A DNA stretch of 60,097 nucleotides from 79-D21 sp964521575 (GTDB taxonomy: Bacteria; Synergistota; Synergistia; Synergistales; 79-D21), in the NCBI GenBank assembly GCA_964521575.1, contig CAZFSR010000011.1, forward strand, positions 1-60,097, read 5' to 3'. Both the position numbers and the translations under genes were made by a program. The first letter of the stretch is position 1. Each line of letters opens with the position of its first letter. The notes under the pieces were generated by a model that was given only the letters and a program-made list of their open reading frames with translations, was not told the origin of the DNA and ran no database searches. This document shows positions 43,385-51,382 of the stretch, piece after piece.

Positions 43385-44539
43385 TTATTCCTCTTTGAAA
43401 AGGGCCGTGTAGGGGGCATATTCGAAAACCCGGTTTCTCTTGTACCCGGTAACCTCCTTCAGGGTCCCGGTCTTTACAAGATCCCCCGCAATCTTGTTTG
43501 CGGTGGGATAGCCAAGATCCATAAGCGAAGCCATCTCAGGAATGGTCATAAACGGTTTCCTGAAGAGCCCTTCAAGCAGGAGCAGCGTCTTGGCGGAATT
43601 CAGCTTGGCCTGCTTGAGAATGATGCCGCGGTGCTCTTCCCGTAGCTGGAGAATACGCCTTGCCGTGGATGTGGCCTCTTGCGAGACTTCGTAGACTCCT
43701 CTCAGGAAGAATTTCACCCAATTTTCCCAATCGCCGGTGCTCCGTGTTGCCTGTAGGCGATCGTAGTATTCCTGCCGGTTCTTCTTGAAGAAAATGGACA
43801 GGTAAAGGAGAGGCTGCTTCAGGATGCCCTCCTCGCAGAGAAGGAAAGTGATCAGGAGTCGTCCGACACGGCCGTTCCCGTCCAGGAACGGGTGCACGGT
43901 TTCGAACTGCGCATGGATGAGCGCGACCTTGATGAGGATCGGCATAGGGGCCTTGGAATGGATAAAGCCCTCCAGGTCGCCCATGGCTTTCATCATTTCG
44001 TGTGGGGGTGGTGGAACGTGTGTGGCTGTTTCCAGGTTGCATCCGGCAGGCCCTACCCAGTTCTGGCTGGTCCGGAATTCTCCGGGAGCCCGGTTTCCTC
44101 CGCGCACACCCGTCAGGAGTTTTTCGTGAATCTCACGGATCAGTTTCAGCGACACGGGCAGGGTCTCCAGCCTGTTCAAGCCGTATTTCATGGCTTCCAC
44201 GTAGTTGGAGACTTCCTTGATGTCGACAGGAGCCTGGGTTTCCTTTGCCTTGGCTTCGTAAACAAGGAGATCCTCGAGAGACGCCTGCGTTCCCTCGATT
44301 TGGCTGGAAAGGACGGCTTCCTTCCTGACGTACATGAAAACAAAAAGATCCGGGTTGGGGATCGTTTCGATCGAGCCGTCCAGGCGCCCCAGGGCGCGAT
44401 CCGCCTTCGACAGGAGGTCGAGCATTTCGTCGTCCATCCTTATCGGGGGCTTTGGCGGAAGAGGTTCGGGGATGAAGGCGCGGTAGCCTTGCGGTTGCCG
44501 GATGATTCTTCCGGAACGGGACACCGGGCTGTCTTTCAT
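43385..44539 (-). CDS. Fic family adenylyltransferase
   Basis: A 384-residue Fic protein. The catalytic motif HPFLDGNGRVGRLL (near residue 215) is canonical HPFx(D/E)GNGRxxR. An inhibitory-helix candidate, SSQIEGTQASLEDLL, lies near residue 77 in the N-terminal Fic_N region (class II; the S/T-x-x-x-E/D-G pattern). The C-terminal 90 residues form a winged-helix domain (TIPEMASLMDLGYPTANKIA). It is expected to transfer AMP to a target hydroxyl and to be held off by the N-terminal helix. aggagg precedes the ATG. A series of ATAATAAG-type sites lies just upstream. Confidence 0.93.
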   Translation of the reverse strand: MKDSPVSRSGRIIRQPQGYRAFIPEPLPPKPPIRMDDEMLDLLSKADRALGRLDGSIETIPNPDLFVFMYVRKEAVLSSQIEGTQASLEDLLVYEAKAKETQAPVDIKEVSNYVEAMKYGLNRLETLPVSLKLIREIHEKLLTGVRGGNRAPGEFRTSQNWVGPAGCNLETATHVPPPPHEMMKAMGDLEGFIHSKAPMPILIKVALIHAQFETVHPFLDGNGRVGRLLITFLLCEEGILKQPLLYLSIFFKKNRQEYYDRLQATRSTGDWENWVKFFLRGVYEVSQEATSTARRILQLREEHRGIILKQAKLNSAKTLLLLEGLFRKPFMTIPEMASLMDLGYPTANKIAGDLVKTGTLKEVTGYKRNRVFEYAPYTALFKEE

Positions 44540-44551
44540 ATTATTCCTCCT

Positions 44552-44657
44552 GATAATAAGAGGGTCTAACCCGGAGTCATATTATCATAAAAGGGCATTT
44601 TTTATAATAAGGCTGGTGCGGAGAGGCCCTTATTATCCGCCAGGATAATAAGGGCCT
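44552..44657. promoter_or_regulatory. Cluster of ATAATAAG half-sites with perfect palindrome upstream of fic
   Basis: Between fic and the HIT gene there are copies of gataataag (44552-44560), ataataagg (44604-44612) and a perfect 15-bp inverted repeat with a 4-base loop (44624-44638 / 44643-44657; arm aggcccttattatcc). The palindrome lacks a T run on the minus strand, so it is not a good terminator for the HIT gene. The repeated half-site at several spacings suggests an operator. The Fic C-terminal winged helix is a candidate binder. Confidence 0.5.
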
Positions 44658-44702
44658 AGTTTTCGAGGATGAGTCGGACCGCCGGTTCTGAGTAGGTTTC
44701 CC

Positions 44703-45086
44703 TCAGTACGCTCCCTTTCCGGGAATGAGGTGACGGATCCCGCCCGTGGGATTGGGAACGTCGCCTTCCCGCCTTGGGATCAGGTGGATGTGGCAATGGA
44801 AGATGCTCTGCCCGGCAACGAGTCCCGAGTTCGCCCCGACGTTGAAGCCCTTCACGGAGGTGTCCCTGGCGAGGATCTCCTCTTTCACGATCCGCAAGAG
44901 TTCGTTGCAGGCGAGAAGTTCTTCTTTCGTGAGTTCGAAATAGTCGCTAACGTGCCGCCGGGGGATGATGAGGGAGTGCAGTTCTGTCACGGGGAACCCG
45001 TCCCGTATGGCGAAGGCAAGCTCGTTCTCGGCGATGAGCCGTTCTTCGCCGACGTTGCAGAAAAGACACCCGTTTTCGCGTTTCAT
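44703..45086 (-). CDS. HIT-family nucleotide hydrolase
   Basis: A 127-residue histidine-triad protein with CLFCNVG (zinc-type Cys pair) near the start, IPRRHVSDYFELT in the middle and the catalytic triad HCHIHLIPR (HxHxHx) near residue 97. HIT proteins hydrolyse AMP-linked compounds such as AMP-lysine, aminoacyl-AMP or diadenosine polyphosphates. It lies upstream of the fic gene on the same strand. Pairing an AMP-hydrolase with an AMP-transferase is suggestive but may be chance. The ATG follows ggggggg. Confidence 0.9.
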   Translation of the reverse strand: MKRENGCLFCNVGEERLIAENELAFAIRDGFPVTELHSLIIPRRHVSDYFELTKEELLACNELLRIVKEEILARDTSVKGFNVGANSGLVAGQSIFHCHIHLIPRREGDVPNPTGGIRHLIPGKGAY

Positions 45087-45235
45087 CGTTTTCCCCCCCG
45101 GTCTATCCAGGTACTTGTTCCTGCCCCATTATAGGGGCCATGAACGAGTGATGTCGTGGTAATTTGGGTGGGTGCTGGACCGCGGGGCCGATTGGCGAGC
45201 GGACCGGGTTCCGTGATGAAGAGGAGGCTTCCGCT

Positions 45236-46015
45236 TTGAGGGCGATATCCCTGCAGTCGGGGAGCAAGGGCAACTGCATCTATGTGGAGACCTCGGGGGC
45301 CCGTTTCCTCGTCGACGCGGGGCTCAGCGTGAGAGAAACGGCCCGAAGGCTGGCCCTGGTCGGCCGAACGCTGTCGGATATCGATGCCCTGCTGCTGACC
45401 CACGAGCATACCGACCATTCCCTTTCGGTTGGGGGGATTAGCAGCCGTTACGGCATCCCGGTCTACCTCACGGCGGCGACGGAGGAGGCCCTGGCCTGCA
45501 GGGGGCTCGGCGCGGGCCTCGCCTCCGTGTGCCGGTTTTCTCCGGGCGACCGCCTGGATTTCGGGTCCGTCCGGGTCGAGACGGTGCCCACTCCCCACGA
45601 TTCGGTCGAAGGAAGCGTTTTCGTGATCGAGGACGGCGGCCTGCGCCTGGGGATCCTCACGGACCTGGGGCACGTGTTCGACGGGCTGGGAACGGTCGTC
45701 CGGTCCCTGGACGCGGTGTTCCTGGAGAGCAACTACGACCCCGGCATGCTGCGGTGCGGGAAATACCCCGCATTCCTCAAAAAACGGATCACGGGGCCGG
45801 GAGGGCACATCTCCAACGAGGAGTCCGCCGGGCTGGTGGTGGACTCGGGCAGGGTGTTCTCCTGGGTCTGCCTCTCTCACCTGTCGGGGGAAAACAACAC
45901 CCCGGACACGGCGGTGGAAACACACAGGCAGATCGTTGGGTCCCGGCAGGACATTCACGTCGCCCCCCGCGACCGGATGGGGGAACTGCTGGAGGTGTCG
46001 AAGGCGGTCGAATGA
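45236..46015 (+). CDS. MBL-fold metallohydrolase, YycJ/WalJ-like
   Basis: A 259-residue metallo-beta-lactamase-fold protein. The metal motif HEHTDH is in LLLTHEHTDHSLSV near residue 51, with further ligands His in PTPHDSVEGS and Asp in ILTDLGHV, and FLESNYDPGML. The N-terminus ISLQSGSKGNCIYV is typical of the YycJ (WalJ) branch, implicated in DNA repair as an exonuclease. The start is TTG at 45236 following gaggagg; the longer frame to 45164 is not supported. A bidirectional-looking terminator follows. Confidence 0.85.
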   Translation: MRAISLQSGSKGNCIYVETSGARFLVDAGLSVRETARRLALVGRTLSDIDALLLTHEHTDHSLSVGGISSRYGIPVYLTAATEEALACRGLGAGLASVCRFSPGDRLDFGSVRVETVPTPHDSVEGSVFVIEDGGLRLGILTDLGHVFDGLGTVVRSLDAVFLESNYDPGMLRCGKYPAFLKKRITGPGGHISNEESAGLVVDSGRVFSWVCLSHLSGENNTPDTAVETHRQIVGSRQDIHVAPRDRMGELLEVSKAVE

Positions 46016-46040
46016 AGGGGGCCGCAAAAACCAACGGTTT

Positions 46041-46068
46041 AGGCCCCGGCGTAAAAGCCGGGGCCTTT
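46041..46068. terminator. Terminator between convergent genes
   Basis: A perfect 10-bp stem (aggccccggc / gccggggcct) with a gtaaaa loop is followed by ttt. It ends the MBL gene on the plus strand and may also serve the octopine-dehydrogenase-like gene on the minus strand. Confidence 0.82.
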
Positions 46069-46115
46069 CCGATTTCATGCCGGGCTTGGCCCGCTCCGTT
46101 CGTATTCCAGGGGAT

Positions 46116-47225
46116 TCAAGCCCCCGTTTTCTTTCCTTCCCTCAGGTACCTGCGGATCTCGGCCACGTTCATCCCTTCCAGTCCGAGCGTCTTCAGGGTT
46201 CGGCCCTCCCCCCACATGTCCCGCTCGATGACGGCCCCCTCGATCGTTGCAAAGGCTTCCATCAGCGGTACGGGGATGCCGGCGGCCCGGGCAAGCTGGG
46301 ACCAGGGGACAAGGCCGTTCAGTCCGTCCTCGGTGAAATAGCGGCTTTTCACGCTCTCCGGCCCCCGGATGAAGCAGAGGCCGGGATTCCCGTTGGTTTC
46401 CTTGAAAAGGTCCCCGGGTTGTTCGAGTCCCGAGAGAAGCTGTTCGAGGGTGAGGGGGGCGTAGCCGAAGGCTCGGGCAACGGCCATTCGTTCCTCGTCC
46501 AGCATCTTGGTGACCCTGCAGACGGTCTGGGTGAAGGCTTCCTCGTAAAGGTAGAAATCCCCCCTGGACCTCTCGATGCGGCTCACGCTCATGATGCAGG
46601 CGGGGGTATGGATCACCGGGTTGTGGCTGTGGAAAGCGGCCTCCAGGATGTCGGACACGGGGACAAAGGCATACACTCCGTCCAGTTTCTCCAACGCCTC
46701 GGCGGTCCGGCTGGACGGGAAAACGCCGATCTGGAGAGGGTCGTTCATCTTGTAGACGTAGGCCTGTCCGGGCCCGAGGACCCTCGTGTCGTAAGAATTC
46801 GTGTTGGTTTCCGCGATCAGGACATCCGCTCCGACGCCCTTCCTTTTGAAGGTCTCGACGAAGACCAGTGTCCCCATGGTTCCCGGCAGCAGGACGATGA
46901 CCTGCCCGTCCTCCACGAGATCCGCGAGCTGTTCGGCGACGTCTGCGTGAGCGAAGGCGGGAAGGTGGCACAGGATGATTTCCGCTCCCCTGACCGTTTC
47001 TGCCATGTCACAGGTCACCTTCGATATCGCGGCAAGGCCTGTTGCCCTGCAGCCCCCCTTGGGATCCGCCTCGAGACGGATTTTCCCCGTTTCCAGGACA
47101 AGCCGCAGTTCTTCCGCAAACCGGGGGTCCTGGTAGAGGCGGCACTCGTGCCCCAGGAGGGTCAATTCCGCTGCGGAAGCCTGTCCTGCGTTGCCTCCGC
47201 CAAGTATGGCGATCACCTTGCCCAT
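46116..47225 (-). CDS. NAD(P)-dependent octopine/opine dehydrogenase family protein
   Basis: A 369-residue dehydrogenase. The N-terminal Rossmann fold has ILGGGNAGQASAAEL (GxGxxG-like), and the C-terminal helical domain (about 190-350) includes NPVIHTPACIMSVSRIE, the region of the catalytic His/Asp in octopine/nopaline dehydrogenases. Such enzymes reduce an imine formed from an amino acid and a keto acid, or work in reverse. It overlaps the small membrane gene by 13 bases and ends the long minus-strand catabolic block. A role in opine-like or N-alkyl amino-acid use would fit its neighbours, but the substrate is unknown. Confidence 0.8.
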   Translation of the reverse strand: MGKVIAILGGGNAGQASAAELTLLGHECRLYQDPRFAEELRLVLETGKIRLEADPKGGCRATGLAAISKVTCDMAETVRGAEIILCHLPAFAHADVAEQLADLVEDGQVIVLLPGTMGTLVFVETFKRKGVGADVLIAETNTNSYDTRVLGPGQAYVYKMNDPLQIGVFPSSRTAEALEKLDGVYAFVPVSDILEAAFHSHNPVIHTPACIMSVSRIERSRGDFYLYEEAFTQTVCRVTKMLDEERMAVARAFGYAPLTLEQLLSGLEQPGDLFKETNGNPGLCFIRGPESVKSRYFTEDGLNGLVPWSQLARAAGIPVPLMEAFATIEGAVIERDMWGEGRTLKTLGLEGMNVAEIRRYLREGKKTGA

Positions 47226-47488
47226 GTCTTTTGGCCTCCTTCTTTCTTCGTCCCTCTAAGCGCCGTGATATGCGCGGCATCGACCACGGAAAGGGCCCAG
47301 ACGGCGATCCCGCCGCCGATCCTCGCGATGAAGGCCGTTTGCGGCGGCGCCAGTCGGAAGGTCACGTATCCGAAGATCACCATCCAGAATAGCATCACCA
47401 GGCCCCGGGTGGGCCTTCCCAGCAGGACGTGCCCCGAACCGGGAACCAGGAACGCAGCCAGGAGGATCGCCCACCGCGGCAGCCTCAT
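47213..47488 (-). CDS. Small membrane protein, TM2-like
   Basis: A 91-residue protein with three hydrophobic segments (AILLAAFLVPGSGHVLLG, LVMLFWMVIFGYVTF, GGIAVWALSVVDAAH). The PGSGHVLLGRPTRGL turn resembles TM2-type small membrane proteins. The C-terminus is basic. It lies between the permease and the octopine-dehydrogenase-like gene and overlaps the latter. Function unknown. Confidence 0.65.
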   Translation of the reverse strand: MRLPRWAILLAAFLVPGSGHVLLGRPTRGLVMLFWMVIFGYVTFRLAPPQTAFIARIGGGIAVWALSVVDAAHITALRGTKKEGGQKTWAR

Positions 47489-47492
47489 GGGC

Positions 47493-48860
47493 CTAGTACC
47501 CGATGGGCCGGGGCCACCGGGAAGCTCCTTCGGAGATGAGCTTCTCCCGGTCCACGAAGCGGTAGCGGTGCAGGGCGAACCAGAGCGACGCCAGGATGTA
47601 GAAGGCGAAGCCCGCCAGCATGTTCAGCCAGTAGCCGAAGTACATGCCCAAGAGGGTGGCCAGGGTCAGGACCAGCAGCAGCATGGCGGTCCATGGGTGC
47701 CACGGGGAGAGGTAGCCCCGCTCGATGCTCCCCAGGGGGTACATCCTCCGGAACCTGAACATCATGACCGCGGTGAAGAGGTACACGAGAAGGGCCGACA
47801 GGATCGAGAAGGTGATGACCTGGTCCAGCAGGCCCGTGAAACCGAAGGCCAGGGCGATGGGCAGCAGGAACAGGATCGCCCGGTAGGGAGTCCGGTACTT
47901 CGGGTGAACGGCGGCGAAGTATTCCGGGATGAGCGTGTCCCGGGTCATGGCGAACCAGGCCCGCGAGGCATCCGTGATGCACCCGTTGGCGCTCGCCATG
48001 CAGGAAAGAATGGTGCCGATGAAAAGCAGGACGATCACCGCGGGCATCCGCGTGGCCAGGGCCGCATCGAAGAGGGGGTAGACGGAGGCTCCCAGTTCTT
48101 TCGAATGGACCAGGCCAGAGCACACGAACCAGGTGATGGTGGCCCCGATGAGGAGCGTCACCATCCCGGTCAGGGCCCCCACCGGGAGAGACCGGCCCGT
48201 GCTTCGGCATTCTTCCGCCGCCAGGGCGGTCCCCTCGATGCCGAGGTAGAACCACACGCCGAACTGGAAGGCTCCCACGATGCCGATCCAGCCGTAGGGA
48301 AGCCCATCGGTGAATTCGGCCAGCTTCAGCAGGCTTGAACCCGGGATGAAGAACTTCGTCGAGAAGAGCAGGACGAAGATCGTCAGGTAGGCGATGGCGG
48401 TGATGACGAAGTTGAAGGTGAGGGTGGCGTAAACCCCGCGGTAGTTCAGCCAGGTGAGCCCCACGAGGGTGAGGATGATGAAGGGAAGGCTGTCCAGGTG
48501 CGGACTCAGGGTTTTCAGGATCTCGCCCACCACCAGGGCGTCGGCTGCTTCCAGCATGACGTACTCGAAGACGAGCATGAGTCCCACGTTGAAGGCCGCC
48601 AGCGGGCCCATGAAGTACTTGGCCATCGCGTACTGTCCGCCGGCTTCCGGGATGACGGAGCCCATCTCGGTGTTGACCATGACGAGGGAGGTGTAGAGGA
48701 GTCCCATGACCCAGCAGGCGATGATCGCCCCCAGGGTTCCCCCCTTGGCGACGGTGAAGTTCCACCCCATGAACTCCCCCACGAGGACGATCCCCACGCC
48801 CAGGGCCCAGATGTGAACCGGGCCCAGGACCTTTGAAAGGTGAGGTTTTTCTTCCGCCAT
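47493..48860 (-). CDS. APC-superfamily amino acid/amine permease
   Basis: A 455-residue permease with 12 predicted membrane segments. The segment after TM1 (VGEFMGWNFTVAKGGTLGAI) and PEAGGQYAMAKYFMG (TM2-3 loop) resemble the ethanolamine/amino-acid permease branch (EAT) of the APC superfamily. SANGCITDASRAWFAMTRD in the middle is also typical of the family. It should import an amino acid or amine by symport. Three small membrane genes precede it with overlaps or 3-base gaps, so they may be accessory to it. ggggaa precedes the ATG. Confidence 0.85.
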   Translation of the reverse strand: MAEEKPHLSKVLGPVHIWALGVGIVLVGEFMGWNFTVAKGGTLGAIIACWVMGLLYTSLVMVNTEMGSVIPEAGGQYAMAKYFMGPLAAFNVGLMLVFEYVMLEAADALVVGEILKTLSPHLDSLPFIILTLVGLTWLNYRGVYATLTFNFVITAIAYLTIFVLLFSTKFFIPGSSLLKLAEFTDGLPYGWIGIVGAFQFGVWFYLGIEGTALAAEECRSTGRSLPVGALTGMVTLLIGATITWFVCSGLVHSKELGASVYPLFDAALATRMPAVIVLLFIGTILSCMASANGCITDASRAWFAMTRDTLIPEYFAAVHPKYRTPYRAILFLLPIALAFGFTGLLDQVITFSILSALLVYLFTAVMMFRFRRMYPLGSIERGYLSPWHPWTAMLLLVLTLATLLGMYFGYWLNMLAGFAFYILASLWFALHRYRFVDREKLISEGASRWPRPIGY

Positions 48861-48863
48861 GGC

Positions 48864-48983
48864 CTATTCCCCTTTCTTCGAGGCGCGTTCCCGTTCGACG
48901 CGGACGAAGTCCAGGGCCATGAGCCCCAGCAGGAGGGCGGAAAGCCCCCACGCGGTCCAGTTCAGGGCTTCCCACAGGTTCAT
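48864..48983 (-). CDS. 39-residue single-span membrane protein
   Basis: A short frame starting MNLWEALNWTAWGLSALLLG, with one hydrophobic helix followed by a charged tail RVERERASKKGE. Its ATG overlaps the TGA of the preceding gene (ATGA), and its stop is 3 bases before the permease ATG. Position and composition support translation. It resembles small subunits or regulators of secondary transporters. Function unknown. Confidence 0.65.
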   Translation of the reverse strand: MNLWEALNWTAWGLSALLLGLMALDFVRVERERASKKGE

Positions 48984-49306
48984 TTTGAGGCCTCCGCAGC
49001 GGCGGGCTCGAGCGGCACTTCCGGCGGCAGGTTTTCCCGCGGTTCCCCGTAGAGGCTTTCCACGATCTCTCCCAGCTCCCGGTTCGACTGGGGAATCACG
49101 TAGGAGAGGTATGCCGCCAGCCCCAAAAAGGTCAGGAGGAATGTCCAGGCCGAGAAGGTGTAGGCCATGCCGCCCCCGCTTCCCGAACCCACGAGGACCT
49201 TCCCCCTCATGAGCATCGTCGACAGTAGCGTGGCGAAGCAGAGGAGCATGATAAAGAGAACGTCGAAGACTTCCATGAAAAGGTTCTTTCCCTTTTGCCT
49301 CGGCAT
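48980..49306 (-). CDS. Small two-span membrane protein
   Basis: A 108-residue protein with a basic N-terminus (MPRQKGKNLF), two membrane segments (VLFIMLLCFATLLSTML and FSAWTFLLTFLGLAAYLSYV) separated by a Gly/Ser loop GSGSGGG, and an acidic/Pro tail. The start at 49306 follows aaggaag; the longer frame to 49519 has no membrane-like or family sequence. It overlaps the next small gene by four bases. It is probably part of a transport unit with the APC permease. Confidence 0.65.
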   Translation of the reverse strand: MPRQKGKNLFMEVFDVLFIMLLCFATLLSTMLMRGKVLVGSGSGGGMAYTFSAWTFLLTFLGLAAYLSYVIPQSNRELGEIVESLYGEPRENLPPEVPLEPAAAEASK

Positions 49307-49326
49307 CTTCCGTCTTCCTTTCCGCT

Positions 49327-49599
49327 TCACAGCCCGGCGTTTTCGCAATCTTCCCGGTAAAGGTCTTCCCTGCGTTTCCTCAGGTGGATCGCCACGGCCG
49401 CGAGGGCTCCGCTGGCGAAGATCCCCACCAGCAGGGCCGCGCCCGTGGCAAGGGTACGGGTCGTCGTGTCGGGTGCGATCCCGTTGACCTGGAGGAGCAC
49501 GTAGAGCAGAACGGTCCACATCAGGATGAAGAAGGTTCCCACCAGCGCCATGTCCGAACGGTACATGCGCTCCATCACGCTTGTCCTCGAGCGGTTCAC
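49327..49599 (-). CDS. Small two-span membrane protein
   Basis: A 90-residue protein with two hydrophobic segments (MALVGTFFILMWTVLLYVLL and LLVGIFASGALAAVAIHL) and a basic/acidic tail (RKRREDLYRED). The GTG at 49599 lies 4 bases before the upstream AcnX-small stop and follows aaggggg; the ATG at 49575 with gagg upstream is an alternative start. It is first of the small membrane genes ahead of the permease. Function unknown. Confidence 0.6.
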   Translation of the reverse strand: MNRSRTSVMERMYRSDMALVGTFFILMWTVLLYVLLQVNGIAPDTTTRTLATGAALLVGIFASGALAAVAIHLRKRREDLYREDCENAGL

Positions 49600-49603
49600 C
49601 GGG

Positions 49604-50038
49604 TCAGGCCCCCTTTGCCGGGAACGGTCCCTTGCAGATCGTGAGGGTTCCGCTGTTTCCGTCCACGGTGACCTGGTCTCCGTTCTCGATGATCTTGAAC
49701 GGATCCTCCTCTAGGTCGACGACCGTGGGAACCCCGCACACGACCGCGGCCACGCCGGTCCTGGAGTCGATTCTCGGGAAAACGAGGGCGCAGGGCGAGA
49801 TCCCCCTGATTCTTGCCGCGTGGAAGTGACTGGACCACCCGTTGGAACCCTTCCCGCCGGACAGGATGAGGACCACGCCGCGTATTGTCTGTCCTTCCGC
49901 TGGATGTCCTTTTTCGATCACCTGGCCCGTCGTTTCGTCGATGCCGCTCCAGCCCTGGATCGTTTCCCTGCAGACCATCGCGGGTCCCGTGGCGATCCCC
50001 GGGACGGCTCCCCTTCCGCGGATGACGACCGTTTCCAT
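49604..50038 (-). CDS. AcnX small subunit (DUF126, aconitase-X swivel domain)
   Basis: A 144-residue protein that begins METVVIRGRGAVPGIATGPA and carries LILSGGKGSNGWSSHFHAAR near residue 60, the phosphate/carboxylate-binding loop of DUF126. It should associate with the large AcnX subunit encoded immediately upstream (5-base gap) to make one dehydratase active site. Known two-subunit AcnX enzymes include cis-3-hydroxy-L-proline dehydratase and phosphomevalonate dehydratase. The context here favours an amino-acid substrate. The start at 50038 is supported by aggtgagggga. Confidence 0.85.
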   Translation of the reverse strand: METVVIRGRGAVPGIATGPAMVCRETIQGWSGIDETTGQVIEKGHPAEGQTIRGVVLILSGGKGSNGWSSHFHAARIRGISPCALVFPRIDSRTGVAAVVCGVPTVVDLEEDPFKIIENGDQVTVDGNSGTLTICKGPFPAKGA

Positions 50039-50043
50039 TCCCC

Positions 50044-51309
50044 TCACCTGCCCCATCGGCCTGAAACGGCAGCTTCCAGGCATTCGCCGGAGCTGCCGAA
50101 GTACACCTTCGCATCGGTCAAAGGCTTGATGTAGTGGGCCTGCTTGGCCGAGTCGAAGGCCATGGCGGTCGTGCCGGACGGCCATTTCTCGCTGACGAGC
50201 GGACAGCTTCCCACCATCAGTGTCCCCCCGGCTTCCTCAATCGCCCGGGTGTAGCCGCATCGGTCCGCCACGGCCCTGATCGGCAGCGCGGTCCAGACGT
50301 GGAGGGTCGTTCCCGGGAAGACCCTTTTCCCCTTCAGCCATGAGGCGACTTCGCCGACCTGGTCGATGGAATAATGCGGGCAGCCCAGGCTGATGTAGTC
50401 GACTCTCCCCGGTCGGCTGTCACAAAGGATCTCTCGGGCCTGCCGAAGCTGCTTCGGGCCGATTTCCACCTTGTCTTCGAGGCCGGACGGCGAGAGGCAG
50501 GAGGCAAGTGTGGGGGCTTCCGGGGTGACGCCGAGGATGTGGCAAAGCTCGGGGCCGGCCGTCGTGGCCATGGCCGCGAAGCAGGATTTCAGGCGGACCA
50601 TGTCCGCGTTTTCCACGTTCCCGGCGAGGATCGGGACGGAGTGGGGAGGAAGGCGAAGCCCCACCGCATAGCCCACCAGGTCCCAGTCTTCGACGGTTTC
50701 GGGTTCGCAGGTCAAATAGAAGAGGTGGGTTCCCTTCCGGCTTTCGGGTACATGCATCCCCCAGCGGGGAGTGCGGGCACAGACGGCGGAGCAGAAAGCG
50801 GCTTCGATCCCGTCGGCGTTGGCGCAGGCTCCCCAAAGGGAGTTCATCATCAGGACGGCATGGGATTCCGTTGTGACGTAATGTTCTCCTCTTACGGGGA
50901 TGAAGCCGGTCATGTAGGGAACGCAGCTCCCGACGAGGTGGACGCCGGCCCGGAGGCACCTGTCGAGGTAGCGTTCGTTCTTGAGGAATTCTTCCTCGGT
51001 GCATCCCATTTTCAGCCAGTTCAGGTGGTCGACGGGGGAGCAGTCCGACTGGGCGAAGCAGCCGACGGAGTCGAAGGGGACCGTTTCTCCCGAGCAAAAC
51101 CACATTTCGGACATGACCTCGTCCATGTCCGCCGAACGGACGGCTTCGAGGTAGTGGTGGGCTCCGCAAAACAGGTGTGCCTTGGAAACCCTGCAGAGGC
51201 TTTCGGCTCCAAGGACATTCGCGTAACTGACGACGAACTCCAGGGCTTTCCTCTTCAGGGGGCCCGATTGCCCGTCCAGCATTCTCCGTTCCTCTTCGGT
51301 GAGGTTCAT
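50044..51309 (-). CDS. AcnX large subunit (DUF521), probable hydroxyamino-acid dehydratase
   Basis: A 421-residue aconitase-X catalytic subunit. It starts MNLTEEERRMLDGQSGPLKR, has ISLGCPHYSIDQ near residue 315 (a conserved Cys/His region) and CGYTRAIEEAGGTLMVGSCP near residue 365, all standard in the family. Other AcnX Cys residues are at LVGSCVPYMTG and NSLWGACANADG. Together with the small subunit it should remove water from a hydroxylated amino acid such as cis-3-hydroxy-L-proline, giving an imine/enamine. aaggaggg precedes the ATG. It sits downstream of a terminator-like hairpin that separates it from the OCD-like gene. Confidence 0.88.
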   Translation of the reverse strand: MNLTEEERRMLDGQSGPLKRKALEFVVSYANVLGAESLCRVSKAHLFCGAHHYLEAVRSADMDEVMSEMWFCSGETVPFDSVGCFAQSDCSPVDHLNWLKMGCTEEEFLKNERYLDRCLRAGVHLVGSCVPYMTGFIPVRGEHYVTTESHAVLMMNSLWGACANADGIEAAFCSAVCARTPRWGMHVPESRKGTHLFYLTCEPETVEDWDLVGYAVGLRLPPHSVPILAGNVENADMVRLKSCFAAMATTAGPELCHILGVTPEAPTLASCLSPSGLEDKVEIGPKQLRQAREILCDSRPGRVDYISLGCPHYSIDQVGEVASWLKGKRVFPGTTLHVWTALPIRAVADRCGYTRAIEEAGGTLMVGSCPLVSEKWPSGTTAMAFDSAKQAHYIKPLTDAKVYFGSSGECLEAAVSGRWGR

Positions 51310-51332
51310 GCCTTGACCCTCCTTGCCGGAAA

Positions 51333-51369
51333 AAGAGCCCGGAATTGCAGCAATTCCGGGCTCTTCACG
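51333..51369 (-). terminator. Hairpin between OCD-like and AcnX genes
   Basis: A perfect 15-bp stem (arm aagagcccggaattg, 51333-51347 / 51351-51365) with a 3-base loop. On the minus strand the stem continues into a short T run, so it can terminate or attenuate transcription coming from the ornithine-cyclodeaminase-like gene. AcnX expression would then depend on read-through or its own promoter. Confidence 0.75.
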
Positions 51370-51382
51370 CGAACTGGAAGCT

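Noticed and set aside
44624..44657. Palindrome near fic as a terminator of the HIT gene
   Set aside because: No T run follows it on the minus strand, and the half-sites are repeated elsewhere in the interval, which fits an operator better.
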